Counted from the stretch's first letter, positions 18,818 to 29,482 are shown. The stretch: DNA of 64,000 nucleotides from Helicobacteraceae bacterium (GCA_027023805.1 JALVUF010000057.1:1-64000); one strand, 5' to 3'. Notes: generated from the sequence alone by a model not told the origin. Numbers and translations: made by a program.

Positions 18818-19060
18818 ATGATAAATGATTTTATTGCTGATTATGCACGATTAATTGTATCGCATCCTGATAATATTAAAGTCGTATCAGTTGAAAATCA
18901 TGATATTGTTGAGATTATTTTGTATGCCCATGGAGACGATGTCGGAAAGTTGATAGGTAAGCAGGGTAAAATGATAGGTGCTATCAAAACTGTGATATCA
19001 GGCTGTAAAGCAAAAGATGGAAAGAGTTATCGCATCAATGTCGAATCAATTGAGCAATAA
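18818..19060 (+). CDS. khpA: KH-domain RNA-binding protein KhpA
   Basis: 80 aa, a single type II KH domain with GKLIGKQGKMIGA supplying the GxxG loop. KhpA binds RNA broadly and in several bacteria pairs with KhpB/Jag. Its place between rpsP and rimM is the usual one. Two bases follow rpsP and the 3' end overlaps rimM. Confidence 0.9.
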   Translation: MINDFIADYARLIVSHPDNIKVVSVENHDIVEIILYAHGDDVGKLIGKQGKMIGAIKTVISGCKAKDGKSYRINVESIEQ

Positions 19061-19577
19061 TGAGTTCTTGCATATTGCAACACTCGGTAAAAGTGTTGGT
19101 TTAAAAGGTTTTATGAAGCTACATATGATCTCTGATTTTCCAGAACTCTTTGACGTCGGAAGAAGCTTTATGCTGAGTAATAATCAAAATATTACAATAG
19201 AGGCGATAGATAAAAACTTAGTTAAATTACAGGGTGTCAATTCTTTGCAAGAGACTAAACGCTTTATTAATAAAAAGTTATTTATGTCGTATCAGCAGAC
19301 ACGAGAAAATTGTTTATTGCAAAAAAATCAATATTTTTATTTTGATATTATTGGTTCACATATATTTGAAAATAATCAACAACTAGGCGTTGTTTCAACT
19401 ATTGAGAGAATAGCAGAGATAGACTATCTGCTTATTCAAACAGATGCGAATCTTGTGGCTCAAAAATTATCAAAATCTTTTCTGATTCCTTATCAAGATA
19501 AATATATTTTACATGTAGATACTGTCAACCAGACTATTTTAGTATCCGGTGGCCTTGATATTTTGGCGGCATCATAA
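19038..19577 (+). CDS. rimM: Ribosome maturation factor RimM
   Basis: Helps assemble the 30S head around S19. The N-terminal barrel begins IATLGKSVGLKGFMKLHM, a good RimM signature, and the PRC-barrel half follows (about 90-175, including YFYFDIIGSHIF and FLIPYQDKYI). Starts at 19017 or 19038 are possible. I chose 19038 because AAAGAG lies 12 nt upstream and overlap with khpA is smaller. About 179 aa. Confidence 0.9.
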   Translation: MSNQLSNNEFLHIATLGKSVGLKGFMKLHMISDFPELFDVGRSFMLSNNQNITIEAIDKNLVKLQGVNSLQETKRFINKKLFMSYQQTRENCLLQKNQYFYFDIIGSHIFENNQQLGVVSTIERIAEIDYLLIQTDANLVAQKLSKSFLIPYQDKYILHVDTVNQTILVSGGLDILAAS

Positions 19578-19583
19578 AAGTTT

Positions 19584-20285
19584 ATGCAATACACATTTGT
19601 TACTTTGTTTTCAAAGCTTATTCAAGGGTATTTTGAGGATTCTATACTATCTAGAGCTATCAAGCATGGATTAATAGATATAAAATATGTGAATCCAAGA
19701 GACTATTCTCGCAATAAACATAAAAAAGTTGACGATACATCTTTTGGCGGGGGCGCGGGTATGCTTATGTGCCCTCAGCCGTTATATGATACATTAGAAT
19801 CCATAAAGCATAAAGATGATAATACTTATATTATTTTTTTACTGCCTGCAGGTAAGCAATTTGTTCAAAATGACGCTAAAAGACTAGCAAAGAAAGAGCA
19901 TATAGTTTTTGTAAGTGGCAGATATGAAGGAATAGATGAGCGTGTTATAGAGGAGTTTGCAGATGAAGTTTTTAGTATTGGTGATTATGTTTTAACAGGA
20001 GGCGAACTTCCCTCTTTGGTGATGTGTGATGCAATCTCCAGAAATATTGACGGGGTGCTAGGAAATGCAGAATCATTGATAGACGAGAGCTTTGAAGAAC
20101 ATCTTTTAGAATCACCATCCTTCACAAAACCGCAAAAATATAAAGAAAAAGGCGTTCCATCAGAATTTTTAAAGGGTAATCATAGTAAAATTCGCTCATT
20201 AAAATTCGCTTTGGCAAAATGCAAAACATCTTTTTTTCGTCCGACACGATATCTGGCGTATAAAGCTGAGGATAGATTTGTTTGA
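19584..20285 (+). CDS. trmD: tRNA (guanine-N1)-methyltransferase TrmD
   Basis: Methylates G37 of tRNAs with G36, preventing +1 frameshifts. Family signatures [23 protein letters not shown] and the SPOUT knot [10 protein letters not shown]...[13 protein letters not shown] are all present. Length 233 aa is normal. It lies 6 nt after rimM; rplS follows after 62 nt. Confidence 0.97.
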   Translation: MQYTFVTLFSKLIQGYFEDSILSRAIKHGLIDIKYVNPRDYSRNKHKKVDDTSFGGGAGMLMCPQPLYDTLESIKHKDDNTYIIFLLPAGKQFVQNDAKRLAKKEHIVFVSGRYEGIDERVIEEFADEVFSIGDYVLTGGELPSLVMCDAISRNIDGVLGNAESLIDESFEEHLLESPSFTKPQKYKEKGVPSEFLKGNHSKIRSLKFALAKCKTSFFRPTRYLAYKAEDRFV

Positions 20286-20347
20286 TGGCAGATGCTTTTG
20301 TCAGTATTTGACAGTGCTAAAAAATATGTACAATAAAAGGGACTATT

Positions 20348-20707
20348 ATGAGAAATAGATATATAGAAAATTTTGAAAAAAAGCAACTTGCACAAAAATC
20401 AATTCCTGAATTTCGTGCAGGAGATACGGTTAGTTTAGCAGTTATTATCAAAGAAGGTAGCAAAACTAGACTTCAAAATTATGAAGGTGTTTGCATAGCA
20501 ATACGAGGTGAAGGCACCGGTAGAACTATTATGGTTCGTAAAATTAGTGCCAACGGTGTAGGTATTGAGAGAATTTTTCCTATTTATTCTGATAGTATAG
20601 ATAATATAAAAGTAATTCGCCGTGGTCGCGTGCGTCGTGCGAAATTATTTTATTTACGCGACTTAGCCGGTAAAAAAGCAAGAATTAAAGAGTTACGAAG
20701 AAAATAG
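20348..20707 (+). CDS. rplS: 50S ribosomal protein L19
   Basis: 119 aa with [26 protein letters not shown] and the basic C-terminus [16 protein letters not shown], all typical of L19. Last gene of the rpsP operon. The ATG at 20348 has AAAGGGAC upstream. Confidence 0.97.
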   Translation: MRNRYIENFEKKQLAQKSIPEFRAGDTVSLAVIIKEGSKTRLQNYEGVCIAIRGEGTGRTIMVRKISANGVGIERIFPIYSDSIDNIKVIRRGRVRRAKLFYLRDLAGKKARIKELRRK

Positions 20708-20758
20708 TTGCTTAAATAGCAGGTGGGTTACAAAACGTAATCATAATAAGGGCTTAAT

Positions 20759-22357
20759 GTGTCTAATACTGCTTCAAAACATATTGGCATCTTTGGTCCT
20801 ACCGGATATATAGGAACAAAACTGATTATTGATTTATATAATCAGGGATATAAGTTAAGCCTTTTTGCAAGAAATATACGGAAATTATCTTATTTACAGC
20901 AAAACGATTGTACTCTTCTTTCTTTTCAAGAATCTAGAATATGCGTAATAGAGTCATTTTTAGAAGAAAAGAATTTTAACACTCTTTGCCAAAATCTACA
21001 AGGTGTGGATACTGTTTATTATCTTGTGCACTCATTAGGAACACAAGAGAATGATTTTTTAATACAAGACAATAAGTTGGCATCTTTAGTAGCGCGAGCT
21101 GCTTCACGGGTAAATGTAAAACAGATAGTTTATCTAGGCGGTCTTGGTGTTGATCTTTCTTATGCTCCATTATCAAAACATCTAAAAAGCAGACAAGAAA
21201 CCGGAAATCATTTAAGACGTCATCATGCCTGCGTTACGGAACTTCGTGCCGGTGTTATTATCGGTGCCGGGTCGGCAAGCTTTGAAATTATAAGAAGCCT
21301 TGGAATGAAATTGCCATTTTTACCTCTTTTGCATCAAAGAGAGGGTTTGTGTCAGCCAATATTTGCAGATGATGTCATAGCTTACTTAAAACATGTGCTG
21401 TTAAATAATGTTTATTATGGAAAAATTGCAGAAATTGGCTCTGATAATGTACTCAGCTATGGTGATATGGTAAAGATTTTTGCCAAAACCGTAGTACATA
21501 AAAATCTTAAAAAGATACCTTTACCAATTTTTAACCGTCTTTTAACCAATAATTTACTTAGCTTTATTATTGCTAAAATGACCCAAATGCCGTATTTGTT
21601 AGTTAGAAGCTTAATAGAAGGCATGAGTTGCGACGCTGTTGTAAATAAATATCCGATTAGCAAGATTGATCCGCTTATTACCATACGTCCGTTGTGCTAC
21701 CGAGATTCTATTAGAATTGCTATGGTTCGGACTGAGGGCAGGATGATAAATAGTGTTTGGTCAACTCCTTATGAATCATCGGTTATGAATGCCCAGCACC
21801 AAAAACAATTTATTTCGCTTAGTTCTAAAGAGATAGAAGGTATGTTATTTGAAGAGTACAGCAGACATATTGGAGTTGAGCAGATCTCCTGTGTTTTTGA
21901 TAACATCAAAGATATAGGCGGTGATCGTGGTTATTTTTCTCCTAAATGGTTATGGAGCATAAGGGGATTTGTAGATAAACTCTTGGGTGGACCTGGACTG
22001 TCCTCCTATAAGGTAGATAAAAATTATATTAAGGTAGGAAGTAGAATTGATTTTTGGGTAGTCACATACTATAGAGATTGGACATATGAGAAAACCCTAC
22101 GCTTAAAAGCTAAAATGAAATCGCCAGGTCATGCGTGGCTGCAGTTTAGCATTAAAACATCCAAAGATAAACAAGATGCGGTATTGAGCTTAAAAGCATA
22201 TTTTGAACCTATAGGCATTTTTGGCTATATCTATTGGTATAGTCTTTATTTTATACATAAATATATCTTTCGGACAATGGTCAATAATATTATTGATGAA
22301 GCGACCTCAAATCATCTTAAACATATAATTGATCCTAATAATCCTTTAAAGCTCTAG
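20759..22357 (+). CDS. NAD(P)-binding SDR protein with DUF2867 domain
   Basis: 532 aa. The N-terminal Rossmann domain has [11 protein letters not shown] (GxxGxxG) at 12-22, YYLVHSLG and YLGGLG, as in atypical short-chain dehydrogenases. After about residue 330 comes a DUF2867-type region ([33 protein letters not shown]). The reaction is unknown; the fusion is found in many bacteria. The start is GTG with AAGGG 7 nt upstream. The 3' end overlaps the convergent smpB by 23 nt. Its neighbours give no clear pathway link. Confidence 0.8.
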   Translation: MSNTASKHIGIFGPTGYIGTKLIIDLYNQGYKLSLFARNIRKLSYLQQNDCTLLSFQESRICVIESFLEEKNFNTLCQNLQGVDTVYYLVHSLGTQENDFLIQDNKLASLVARAASRVNVKQIVYLGGLGVDLSYAPLSKHLKSRQETGNHLRRHHACVTELRAGVIIGAGSASFEIIRSLGMKLPFLPLLHQREGLCQPIFADDVIAYLKHVLLNNVYYGKIAEIGSDNVLSYGDMVKIFAKTVVHKNLKKIPLPIFNRLLTNNLLSFIIAKMTQMPYLLVRSLIEGMSCDAVVNKYPISKIDPLITIRPLCYRDSIRIAMVRTEGRMINSVWSTPYESSVMNAQHQKQFISLSSKEIEGMLFEEYSRHIGVEQISCVFDNIKDIGGDRGYFSPKWLWSIRGFVDKLLGGPGLSSYKVDKNYIKVGSRIDFWVVTYYRDWTYEKTLRLKAKMKSPGHAWLQFSIKTSKDKQDAVLSLKAYFEPIGIFGYIYWYSLYFIHKYIFRTMVNNIIDEATSNHLKHIIDPNNPLKL

Positions 22358-22787
22358 CAATATCTCTTTTCATATCCTTTTGCTTTAAATCTTCTCGTTT
22401 ATCATGTAAGTTTTTACCTTTAGCGATAGAAATTTGGATTTTTACTAAATTTCTATGATTAAAATATAATTGTAGCGGTACTATCGTATATCCGTCTCTT
22501 TGTACAGCACTTTTTAGTTTACTTAACTCTTTTTTGTGAAGCAGGAGTTTTCTATTTCGTCTTTCTTCGTGAGTATAATAATGATGCGTAGTTGATAACC
22601 GTCCAATATGGGCATTAAACAAAAATGCCTCATCTTTTACAAGCCTGACAAAACTATCTTTTAGATTTACTCTTGAAGCGCGTACGGCTTTAACTTCGCT
22701 TCCTTCTAAAACTAAACCTGCTTCAAGTTTTTCAAGTATATGGTAGTCATGAAAAGCCTTTTTATTTTTAGCTATTGTTTTACCCAT
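22335..22787 (-). CDS. smpB: SsrA-binding protein SmpB
   Basis: Partner of tmRNA in trans-translation. Starts [24 protein letters not shown], a classic SmpB opening, and ends with a basic helical tail ([14 protein letters not shown]). An upstream in-frame ATG (22802) exists, but GGAG lies 9 nt before the ATG at 22787, so the shorter 150-aa form is preferred. The tmRNA gene is not in this window. Confidence 0.95.
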   Translation of the reverse strand: MGKTIAKNKKAFHDYHILEKLEAGLVLEGSEVKAVRASRVNLKDSFVRLVKDEAFLFNAHIGRLSTTHHYYTHEERRNRKLLLHKKELSKLKSAVQRDGYTIVPLQLYFNHRNLVKIQISIAKGKNLHDKREDLKQKDMKRDIARALKDY

Positions 22788-22830
22788 TGTCTTTTGCTCC
22801 ATCTGTTTGATTCTGATTTTAGGGATACCT

Positions 22831-23595
22831 TCATAGATAGAAAAAGCTGCTCCCGCTCCCGCTGAAAAAATAATCTGCCCGATAAAAATTCTTTAACTGC
22901 GGATATAGATGCAGTGCCGGTGCAAAAAGATCATTCGCCTGATTGATATCCATGTTCTTTAAAACATCTATTGACTTAATCTGTAGATACTCTTGCGCTT
23001 TGGCATCTGGCAGAGGATTGTAGAAATTTTGTCTATATTGTTTATAAACTTGAGGCGTTGATATTTGTATATCCGGTGTGATTATTTTTAAAGGCAGTGT
23101 GTCTTCATCAAATTGTTCCACTATCTCTCCGGTACCGCTAACATTTGCGCTGTTTACGTCATATATAAAAAAAGGAACATCAGCGCCCACTTTTGCACCT
23201 ATTTTTACTAGTTCTTGAATACTTAGACCCAAATGAAGCACTTCATTGCACATTCTTAGAAACACTGCAGCATCACTACTTCCACCGCCTAATCCTGCAA
23301 AAGATGGAATATTTTTATTTACATGTACACCGTAAGATGACAACAGTCTGCTTAACTTATCGGAATTAGTAGCTTTTTTTAGTTCAATATATGCTTTATA
23401 TATGGTGTTTTGCTCTATTTCACATGTAAAATCACCGATTATTTCAAATTTACTGCTTTGTTTTTTTACAAATGATAATTCATCATATAGATGCGGGACT
23501 TTCATAAATCTTGAGACTAGTTCATGGTACTCGCCTCTTTGAGAGGTAATTTTTAAAAAAATATTCACTTTAGCATGTGCTTGATAGATTTTCAT
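22831..23595 (-). CDS. ispE: 4-diphosphocytidyl-2-C-methyl-D-erythritol kinase
   Basis: GHMP kinase of the non-mevalonate (MEP) isoprenoid route. [11 protein letters not shown] (N-terminal catalytic region) and the phosphate loop [13 protein letters not shown] are clear; the C-terminus ends in FSGSGSSFF. Length 254 aa is typical of Campylobacterota. The same pathway's ispDF is at 58513-59634. Its start overlaps the csrA stop by 4 nt. Confidence 0.95.
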   Translation of the reverse strand: MKIYQAHAKVNIFLKITSQRGEYHELVSRFMKVPHLYDELSFVKKQSSKFEIIGDFTCEIEQNTIYKAYIELKKATNSDKLSRLLSSYGVHVNKNIPSFAGLGGGSSDAAVFLRMCNEVLHLGLSIQELVKIGAKVGADVPFFIYDVNSANVSGTGEIVEQFDEDTLPLKIITPDIQISTPQVYKQYRQNFYNPLPDAKAQEYLQIKSIDVLKNMDINQANDLFAPALHLYPQLKNFYRADYFFSGSGSSFFYL

Positions 23596-23828
23596 GGTTT
23601 TTTTGTAAACTTTTTGTAAAAATTATCTAAAATTGATGTATCGGCATGCAAAGAAGCATTTTGATTTGCATTTTTTACCGCAGTTATTAACTCTTGTCTT
23701 AGTACTATAACTTCTGATGGCGCCTCAATACCGAGTTTGACGACACCTTTGTCTATTGAGATTATTTTTACTTCTATATTATCTCCGATGATAATAGACT
23801 CATTTAACTTGCGAGATAAAATTAACAT
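23592..23828 (-). CDS. csrA: Carbon storage regulator CsrA
   Basis: 78-aa post-transcriptional regulator that binds GGA motifs in mRNA leaders. MLILSRKLNESIIIGD and the VEAPSEV-type segment (here IEAPSEVIVLRQEL) are conserved; the tail is 15-20 residues longer than in enterics. In C. jejuni CsrA represses flagellin translation under control of FliW. Overlaps truB by 7 nt. The truB-csrA-ispE-smpB order matches C. jejuni. Confidence 0.96.
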   Translation of the reverse strand: MLILSRKLNESIIIGDNIEVKIISIDKGVVKLGIEAPSEVIVLRQELITAVKNANQNASLHADTSILDNFYKKFTKKP

Positions 23829-24646
23829 AATGGAACCTTGTTCAACTCATACGTTACATCAGAGTCGGTTATTTTTATAATTGTAATTGTATCATTATTA
23901 TCTAGCCAATAGTAGCCATCTGTTTTTTTATCAAAATTACTTATGCTTAATACTTTTCCAAGCAATATATTATTAATATCTGCGTTATAGTTATTTTTTG
24001 GAATGTTTAGCGATTGTTTAATATCTATCGGCTCCTCTTGATTGTAGATGAATTTTCCTTCACTGAGTCTTGTAAGTGAACTAAGAGAGGCATGCTTTAC
24101 GCCAAGGCGATTAGCTAAAATTTCACCTAAAGAACGGATATATGTTCCCTCGCTGACTGTTACTTCAAAAGTAATAAATGGATGTGAATACGCTATTAGT
24201 TTGGTTTGATAGATATTAGATGTAATCTGTTTTAGTTTTACATCAATATCGTCTCTTGCAAGTTCATAAGCTCTTTTGCCATTAACCCTTTTAGCGCTAA
24301 AGCTAGGCGGTGAATATGTAAGTGTGCCCTGAAGATTATCAATGGAGTCTTTGATGCTTTGTTGGTTGAGCTCATGCGTTTGCCAGATACTTTCTACCCG
24401 TTCTATATCTAGGCTTTTAGAATATGCCCCAAGCCATAGAGTTGCCCGATATCTTTTTGGTGTTTTATCTAAAAAGCGAAATAGTTTTGTGTGCGCACCA
24501 AAACCTACTACTAAAACGCCACTAGCAAATGGGTCTAGCGTTCCTGTAAAGCCGGCTTTTTTTTGATTATATTTCCTTTTTAAAGAGGAGAGAAAATGGT
24601 TTGAACTGATACCTGCAGGTTTATTGGCTACGAAAATTTGATTCAT
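23822..24646 (-). CDS. truB: tRNA pseudouridine-55 synthase TruB
   Basis: Forms pseudouridine 55 in the T loop of tRNAs. NKPAGISSNHFL and the catalytic-Asp segment TGTLDPFASGVLVVGFG are intact, as is VSEGTYIRSLGEILA. At 274 aa it lacks most of the PUA extension of longer TruBs, as usual in this group. Overlaps the uvrD-like stop by 4 nt. Confidence 0.93.
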   Translation of the reverse strand: MNQIFVANKPAGISSNHFLSSLKRKYNQKKAGFTGTLDPFASGVLVVGFGAHTKLFRFLDKTPKRYRATLWLGAYSKSLDIERVESIWQTHELNQQSIKDSIDNLQGTLTYSPPSFSAKRVNGKRAYELARDDIDVKLKQITSNIYQTKLIAYSHPFITFEVTVSEGTYIRSLGEILANRLGVKHASLSSLTRLSEGKFIYNQEEPIDIKQSLNIPKNNYNADINNILLGKVLSISNFDKKTDGYYWLDNNDTITIIKITDSDVTYELNKVPLC

Positions 24647-26718
24647 AGTTTTTCTACAAATGAAGCAAGTATATCACGGTGGTTGCCGCTAAAATTAATC
24701 TTTAGTTTAGTCTCCCTGCCGCTTGCGCTAATACTGAGTATTCGTCCTGCTCCAAATATTTTATGTCGCACCAAATCTCCTTTTTTAAACATTTGATTTT
24801 TTTCTATAATCAGGGAGCCTTTGCATAGTCCGGCTTCGTTTAAAAACCTGCTTTTTAACAGCTCGCTTCTTCTGCCTTTGTAAAACCTGCTTTGTGAATG
24901 TGAAAGAGTTAAGGTATCTCTAGCTCTTGTAAAAGCTACGTATCCAAGTCTTCTTTCCTCTTCTAAGTCATTTCCATCTCCAAGCAAAGGTAAAAATCCT
25001 TCCTCAAGACCTATAGTAAATACATGATCAAATTCAAGCCCTTTTGCCGCGTGAATACTCATAATATAAATACTATCACCCTCAATCTCATCCTGATCGC
25101 TTTGAAGTGCTATATCGTTTAAAAATTCATCTAAAGTGGTTTGTGGATATTCTTTAACATACTCACGAAACATTCCGAAAAATTCATCTAAATTTAGTAT
25201 TTTATCCTGCCCATCGGGTAGATTGCTGTAAATCTCTTTTAGATGAAACTTATCCTCTACATAATCTATAAATTGATATATTGATTGTTGTGACGCTCTT
25301 CTTGCATCTTTTATATCGTCTATAAATTGTTTTAGTGTTTTTGTATTTTTTGCTTTAACTATAGACTCTAGCGTTTTATTATCTGTTTGGTCAATATATC
25401 CAAATATAGAGATACCGTTTTGTAATGCGGCTAACTCTAGTTTATCTAAAGTTGCTTTACCGATTCCTCTTTTTGGTTTATTTACTACTCTTTTAAAGGA
25501 AAAATCATCATGCATGTTTGTTGTTAGCCGTAGATATGAGATAATATCTTTTATCTCGGCACGGTCATAAAATTTTAGACCCCCGACTAGCCTGTAAGAG
25601 ATATTTGATCTGTTTAAGCCATCCTCAAGAGCACGACTTAAGGCATTTACCCTGTATAAGACAGCTATGTTTTTTGGTTTGGTGCCACTGTCGATGAGTT
25701 TTGCAATTATTTGTGTTATCTTTTTTGTTTCTTCATTTTCATTATCTGAGTAAAGTATGGTTATCTCATCGCCTCTGCCGCGAGTTGAGATCAGTTTTTT
25801 ACCTAATCTTGACCTGTTGTGCTGGATTAAAGAGTTCGCAGCTTCAATAATCGGATGTTTTGATCGGTAATTTTCCTGTAGTTTAATGATTTTTGACTCT
25901 TTAAAATCTTGATCAAACTCTAAAATATTTCTTATATGCGCTCCTCTCCAGCCATAGATACTTTGATCGTCATCTCCTACAACGCATATATTGTTATGCG
26001 TAAGGCATAGCTTTTGAATCAGTTTTAACTGCAGTTCATTTGTATCTTGGTATTCATCAATCATAATATACTGATATTTTTGACTTGTTTTTATAGCTAG
26101 CTCTTCATTGTTGTCTAGTATTTTGTATGTTATAGCCAATAAGTCGTCAAAGTCAACTAGATTATTGTTAAGCAGATAATTTTCATACTCTTCATATACT
26201 TTTGCTATAACTTGATAATTATAAAATTCAGCCTGCTTATATACTTGATCAGGAGAAAGTAGAGAATTTTTATATTTTGAAATCTCACTTGCTATGAGTG
26301 CTGTTGGGAGTTCATTATTTAGTTTTTTTATGATTTTCTTTTTATCATCTGTGTCTATGACAACAAAATTATTTTTTCTTTGTAGTAGATGAATGTTAAA
26401 TTTTAAAAAAAGCAGTCCAAATTTGTGAAACGTACATAAAAGAGGAGGGTATGTGTTATCCTCAATCATATTAAGAGCGCGTTCTCGCATTTCAAGAGCT
26501 GCTTTATTTGTAAATGTAAGCGTGAGTGTATTTGCTGCGGGAATACCTACTACTTTCAGCAGATATGCCAATCTTGTAGTAATGGTAGTTGTTTTACCGC
26601 TCCCGGCACCGGCTAGTATCAGTATGGGACCGTTTATCTGCCGTACTGCTTCTTGCTGTGCTTTGTTTAATTTACTTATTGCTTGCTGTGTTTTATTTTT
26701 CGCCTCTTTGTTAATCAT
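24643..26718 (-). CDS. UvrD/Rep/PcrA-type superfamily 1 DNA helicase
   Basis: 691-aa ATP-dependent 3'-5' helicase. Motif I GAGSGKTTTI near 35, Q-motif upstream, motif II DEYQDTN near 220, motif III GDDDQSIYGWRGA, motif IV QENYRS, motif V MSIHAAKGLEFDHVF, and motif VI VAFTRARDTL are all intact. It most likely serves repair or fork restart. Family placement between UvrD, Rep and PcrA cannot be settled here. A C-terminal FKKGDLVRHKIFGAGRILSI tail like PcrA/UvrD is present. Confidence 0.93.
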   Translation of the reverse strand: MINKEAKNKTQQAISKLNKAQQEAVRQINGPILILAGAGSGKTTTITTRLAYLLKVVGIPAANTLTLTFTNKAALEMRERALNMIEDNTYPPLLCTFHKFGLLFLKFNIHLLQRKNNFVVIDTDDKKKIIKKLNNELPTALIASEISKYKNSLLSPDQVYKQAEFYNYQVIAKVYEEYENYLLNNNLVDFDDLLAITYKILDNNEELAIKTSQKYQYIMIDEYQDTNELQLKLIQKLCLTHNNICVVGDDDQSIYGWRGAHIRNILEFDQDFKESKIIKLQENYRSKHPIIEAANSLIQHNRSRLGKKLISTRGRGDEITILYSDNENEETKKITQIIAKLIDSGTKPKNIAVLYRVNALSRALEDGLNRSNISYRLVGGLKFYDRAEIKDIISYLRLTTNMHDDFSFKRVVNKPKRGIGKATLDKLELAALQNGISIFGYIDQTDNKTLESIVKAKNTKTLKQFIDDIKDARRASQQSIYQFIDYVEDKFHLKEIYSNLPDGQDKILNLDEFFGMFREYVKEYPQTTLDEFLNDIALQSDQDEIEGDSIYIMSIHAAKGLEFDHVFTIGLEEGFLPLLGDGNDLEEERRLGYVAFTRARDTLTLSHSQSRFYKGRRSELLKSRFLNEAGLCKGSLIIEKNQMFKKGDLVRHKIFGAGRILSISASGRETKLKINFSGNHRDILASFVEKL

Positions 26719-26738
26719 AACTTATTATATCAAGTAAA

Positions 26739-27770
26739 TTATAAAATTAACATAGCATCGCCGTATGAATAGAAACGATAATTATTTTTAATCGCTTCAT
26801 CATAGAGCTGTAGCGTTTTTTCTAATCCTACAAATGAAGCCACAAGCATTAAAAGAGTAGATTTTGGAAGATGAAAATTTGTAAGCAGATGATTGACTCG
26901 TTTTGGGGTGTTGCCGGGATGCAAAAATAAATTGGCCTCTCCTGCTATTTTGTGGGTGTTGCGGATAAAATACTCTATAGTTCTAGTTGTGGTGGTGCCA
27001 ACACTTAAGATGGGCGTGTCTGCGTTTATAAGCTCTAATGCCTGGCTTGATATCTTGTAATATTCACCATGCATAGGGTGTTGTGTTATCAAATCTGTTT
27101 GAACGGGTTTAAAAGTTCCCGCTCCTACATGTAAGGTTATAAATGCATGTTTAAAAGTCTGACAAGTTTCTTTATATTGTTTAGATGTAAAATGCAATGA
27201 TGCCGTTGGGGCAGCTACTGCTCCGTCATACAGAGCAAAAACACTTTGATAATCCTCTTTGTCTTGTTGTGTATCTTCTCTTTGCAAGTACGGCGGTAGT
27301 GGTATGTGTCCAATCTCATCAAGAATACTTAACAGCTTTTCAAAACGTATCTGTTTATTTTGCTGCAAAAAGACAATATCGCGAGATCCATCATTATTTA
27401 AACTTACCACTTTAGCAAAAATATTATTTTGAAATCTAAGCAGAGTGTCTGCTTTTACTCTGCCTTTGATATAAACATTCACAAGGTGCGCATTTATCGG
27501 CTTATTGATTAATAATTCTATACTGCCGCCGCTTTGCTTGTGCCCATAAAGTCGTGCTTTGATTACTTTAGTGTCATTGAATATTAAAGCGCATTCTTTT
27601 GGAATAAAATGTGCAAGATTATAAAAATATGTATGTATTATCGTATCGGTATGTCTGTTATATACTAATAATTTTGCACTGTTTCGTGGAGTGACGGGAT
27701 GAGTCGCTATAAGATTATCCGGTAGAGAAAAATTATAGCTTGATGTTAATAATGGATCAAGATTTGTCAC
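26739..27770 (-). CDS. queA: S-adenosylmethionine:tRNA ribosyltransferase-isomerase
   Basis: Makes epoxyqueuosine in tRNA from preQ1 using the ribose of SAM. The N-terminal YNFSLPDNLIATHP and the C-terminal LHVGAGTFKPV, GTTTTRTIE, TNFHLPKSTLLMLV signatures are clear. Length 343 aa. Abuts tatC by one overlapping base. The tatB-tatC-queA row is as in C. jejuni. Confidence 0.96.
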   Translation of the reverse strand: MTNLDPLLTSSYNFSLPDNLIATHPVTPRNSAKLLVYNRHTDTIIHTYFYNLAHFIPKECALIFNDTKVIKARLYGHKQSGGSIELLINKPINAHLVNVYIKGRVKADTLLRFQNNIFAKVVSLNNDGSRDIVFLQQNKQIRFEKLLSILDEIGHIPLPPYLQREDTQQDKEDYQSVFALYDGAVAAPTASLHFTSKQYKETCQTFKHAFITLHVGAGTFKPVQTDLITQHPMHGEYYKISSQALELINADTPILSVGTTTTRTIEYFIRNTHKIAGEANLFLHPGNTPKRVNHLLTNFHLPKSTLLMLVASFVGLEKTLQLYDEAIKNNYRFYSYGDAMLIL

Positions 27771-28795
27771 TATTTATCTTTTTTATCATCTGTATCGGAG
27801 TTTGATTTATCTTTGTTTTCTTCTAAAAGTGCATCTTCACCAAATGTCTCTTTGGCCAGTTTTTCGAATGCTTCATCAAAATCTTCTTCTGCTTCTGGAT
27901 TTTCTTGTGTTTGTGGTTGTTTTGGGGCAGTTGGCTCTTTTGATGTTGCTGCATCAGTATGCTTTGTGCCTTGCTGATTCTCTTTTTGTTCGCTCGTTTT
28001 ACTGCTTTCTTGTTTGTTTTGTGTGCCGTAGTCGTCAGATGTTTCTTTTTCATTTTGTTTTTTAGCCGGATTTACCATTTTAACAACAAGTATGGACAAA
28101 CCGTAAAGAACCAGCAACGGCCCCGCCATCAACATCTGAGTCATCACATCAGGAGGTGTAAGCAGCGCTGCTACTATAAATATGATAACTACTGCGTATT
28201 TGAAAAAATCTATAAGATTTTTATCTGTTATAAGTCCTATAAGAGCAAAAAAGTATGCAAATACGGGTAATTCAAAAGCGATACCAAATCCGGCCATTAT
28301 TTTAGTAAAAAATCCTATATAATTTTCTATATTTATAAGAGGGACAAACTTAAAGCTTGCAAAGGTAATTAGAAATTTAAATCCAAAAGGTGTAACGACA
28401 TAATACGCAAAAGCAACACCAACTAAAAACATAATAGTTCCACCGATAATAAACGGCAAAATAATCTTTTTTTCATTGGCATACAAAGCGGGAGCTATAA
28501 ATAACCAGATTTGCCACAATATAATTGGGAGCGAAGCAAGTATGGCAGCAAAAAATGATACTATCATAGCTACAAAAAATGTTCCACCGACTTGATTTGT
28601 GGTAATCATGCCCTTTGCGGCCACATGTGATACTTTGCCGACGCTCTCAAGGGCGTGATTAAGGGGCGCTACTATCCAATCTAGTAGAGCCTGATGAAAA
28701 TAAAACATAACTATAAACATAATAAACAGAGTTGCTACTGATATCGTAAGGCGTTTTCTTAAATCTGCAATGTGCGGGTGTAATTCTTTAAGCAT
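27770..28795 (-). CDS. tatC: Sec-independent translocase TatC with long acidic tail
   Basis: Core receptor of the twin-arginine translocon. Six membrane spans fill residues 15-240; ELHPHIADLRKRL matches the family N-terminus, and the periplasmic and membrane Glu/Pro segments are recognisable. At 341 aa it is about 90 residues longer than usual. The tail (after about 245) is low-complexity, rich in Lys, Gln, Ser, Thr and acidic residues, and ends in a possible helix FDEAFEKLAKETFGED. Co-operonic with tatB (8-nt overlap). Confidence 0.95.
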   Translation of the reverse strand: MLKELHPHIADLRKRLTISVATLFIMFIVMFYFHQALLDWIVAPLNHALESVGKVSHVAAKGMITTNQVGGTFFVAMIVSFFAAILASLPIILWQIWLFIAPALYANEKKIILPFIIGGTIMFLVGVAFAYYVVTPFGFKFLITFASFKFVPLINIENYIGFFTKIMAGFGIAFELPVFAYFFALIGLITDKNLIDFFKYAVVIIFIVAALLTPPDVMTQMLMAGPLLVLYGLSILVVKMVNPAKKQNEKETSDDYGTQNKQESSKTSEQKENQQGTKHTDAATSKEPTAPKQPQTQENPEAEEDFDEAFEKLAKETFGEDALLEENKDKSNSDTDDKKDK

Positions 28796-29426
28796 TGTCG
28801 TTGTTTCTCTCTTTTAGGGCTTTGTATGTTTTGGAGTCGTACGCTGTTTGATATGGTGATGGCGCTACAGATGGTTCTGGTGCTTCTTGCGGCATCTCTT
28901 TAGACGTTTGCTTAAAAGTCTGCTGGGGCTCATGCGTGACTTGCCGAGGTTTATTTATGGGTTCGGTGTTATGCTGTGTCGGCTGGTCTGGTTCTTGCGG
29001 TATCTCATCTGATGTTGAAGTTTGTGTCTGAGCTTCATGTTCTTGTTTTGCTTGATTGGTTTGTGATAGTTTATTTGCATCCTCATGAAACGAACTCTCC
29101 ATCTCAGCTGTCTCTGCTTTAGTTTTTTCTTTTTGCTCTTTAAATTGATCAATCGGATTTAGTTGCGCTAATTTTTCTCTTGCTTCAAGCAGTTCTTGTT
29201 TATATGCCAATGCTTCATTTTTTATATCATCAAGACCCAGCTCTTTTTTTAGCTCTTCAAGATTTAATTCACTGTTTAGTGATTCTTTAGCGTCTGTAAC
29301 GGCAGATTTGGCTTTTTTGATAAATTTTGCAATCTCAACCATCGCACCGGGCAGTTTATCAGGACCCAAAAAGATAACCGCCACAATAGCAATCATTAAT
29401 ATTTCACTAAAACCGACTCCAAACAT
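28788..29426 (-). CDS. tatB: Sec-independent translocase TatB
   Basis: 212 aa. One N-terminal hydrophobic helix (about 5-22) with MFGVGFSEILMIAIVAVIFLGP is the TatA/B signature, followed by an amphipathic helix (25-60). The Glu near 8 favours TatB. The rest, about 130 residues, is Gln/Pro/Thr/Glu-rich low-complexity, like the tail of the adjacent TatC. Confidence 0.93.
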   Translation of the reverse strand: MFGVGFSEILMIAIVAVIFLGPDKLPGAMVEIAKFIKKAKSAVTDAKESLNSELNLEELKKELGLDDIKNEALAYKQELLEAREKLAQLNPIDQFKEQKEKTKAETAEMESSFHEDANKLSQTNQAKQEHEAQTQTSTSDEIPQEPDQPTQHNTEPINKPRQVTHEPQQTFKQTSKEMPQEAPEPSVAPSPYQTAYDSKTYKALKERNNDNA

Positions 29427-29482
29427 ATTTATATCCTGTACTTAAGTTATAAAATTTTATCTCAAAACTCATTTAACTTCAA

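Noticed and set aside
22335-22357. 23-nt overlap of the SDR gene and smpB as a sign of misannotation
   Set aside because: Both C-termini are plausible (the SmpB tail is needed), and small convergent overlaps are common in this compact genome.
27823-28270. Overlapping frames inside the TatC tail region
   Set aside because: These frames follow from the repetitive Lys/Gln/Glu codons of the tail; they have no ribosome sites and no family resemblance.
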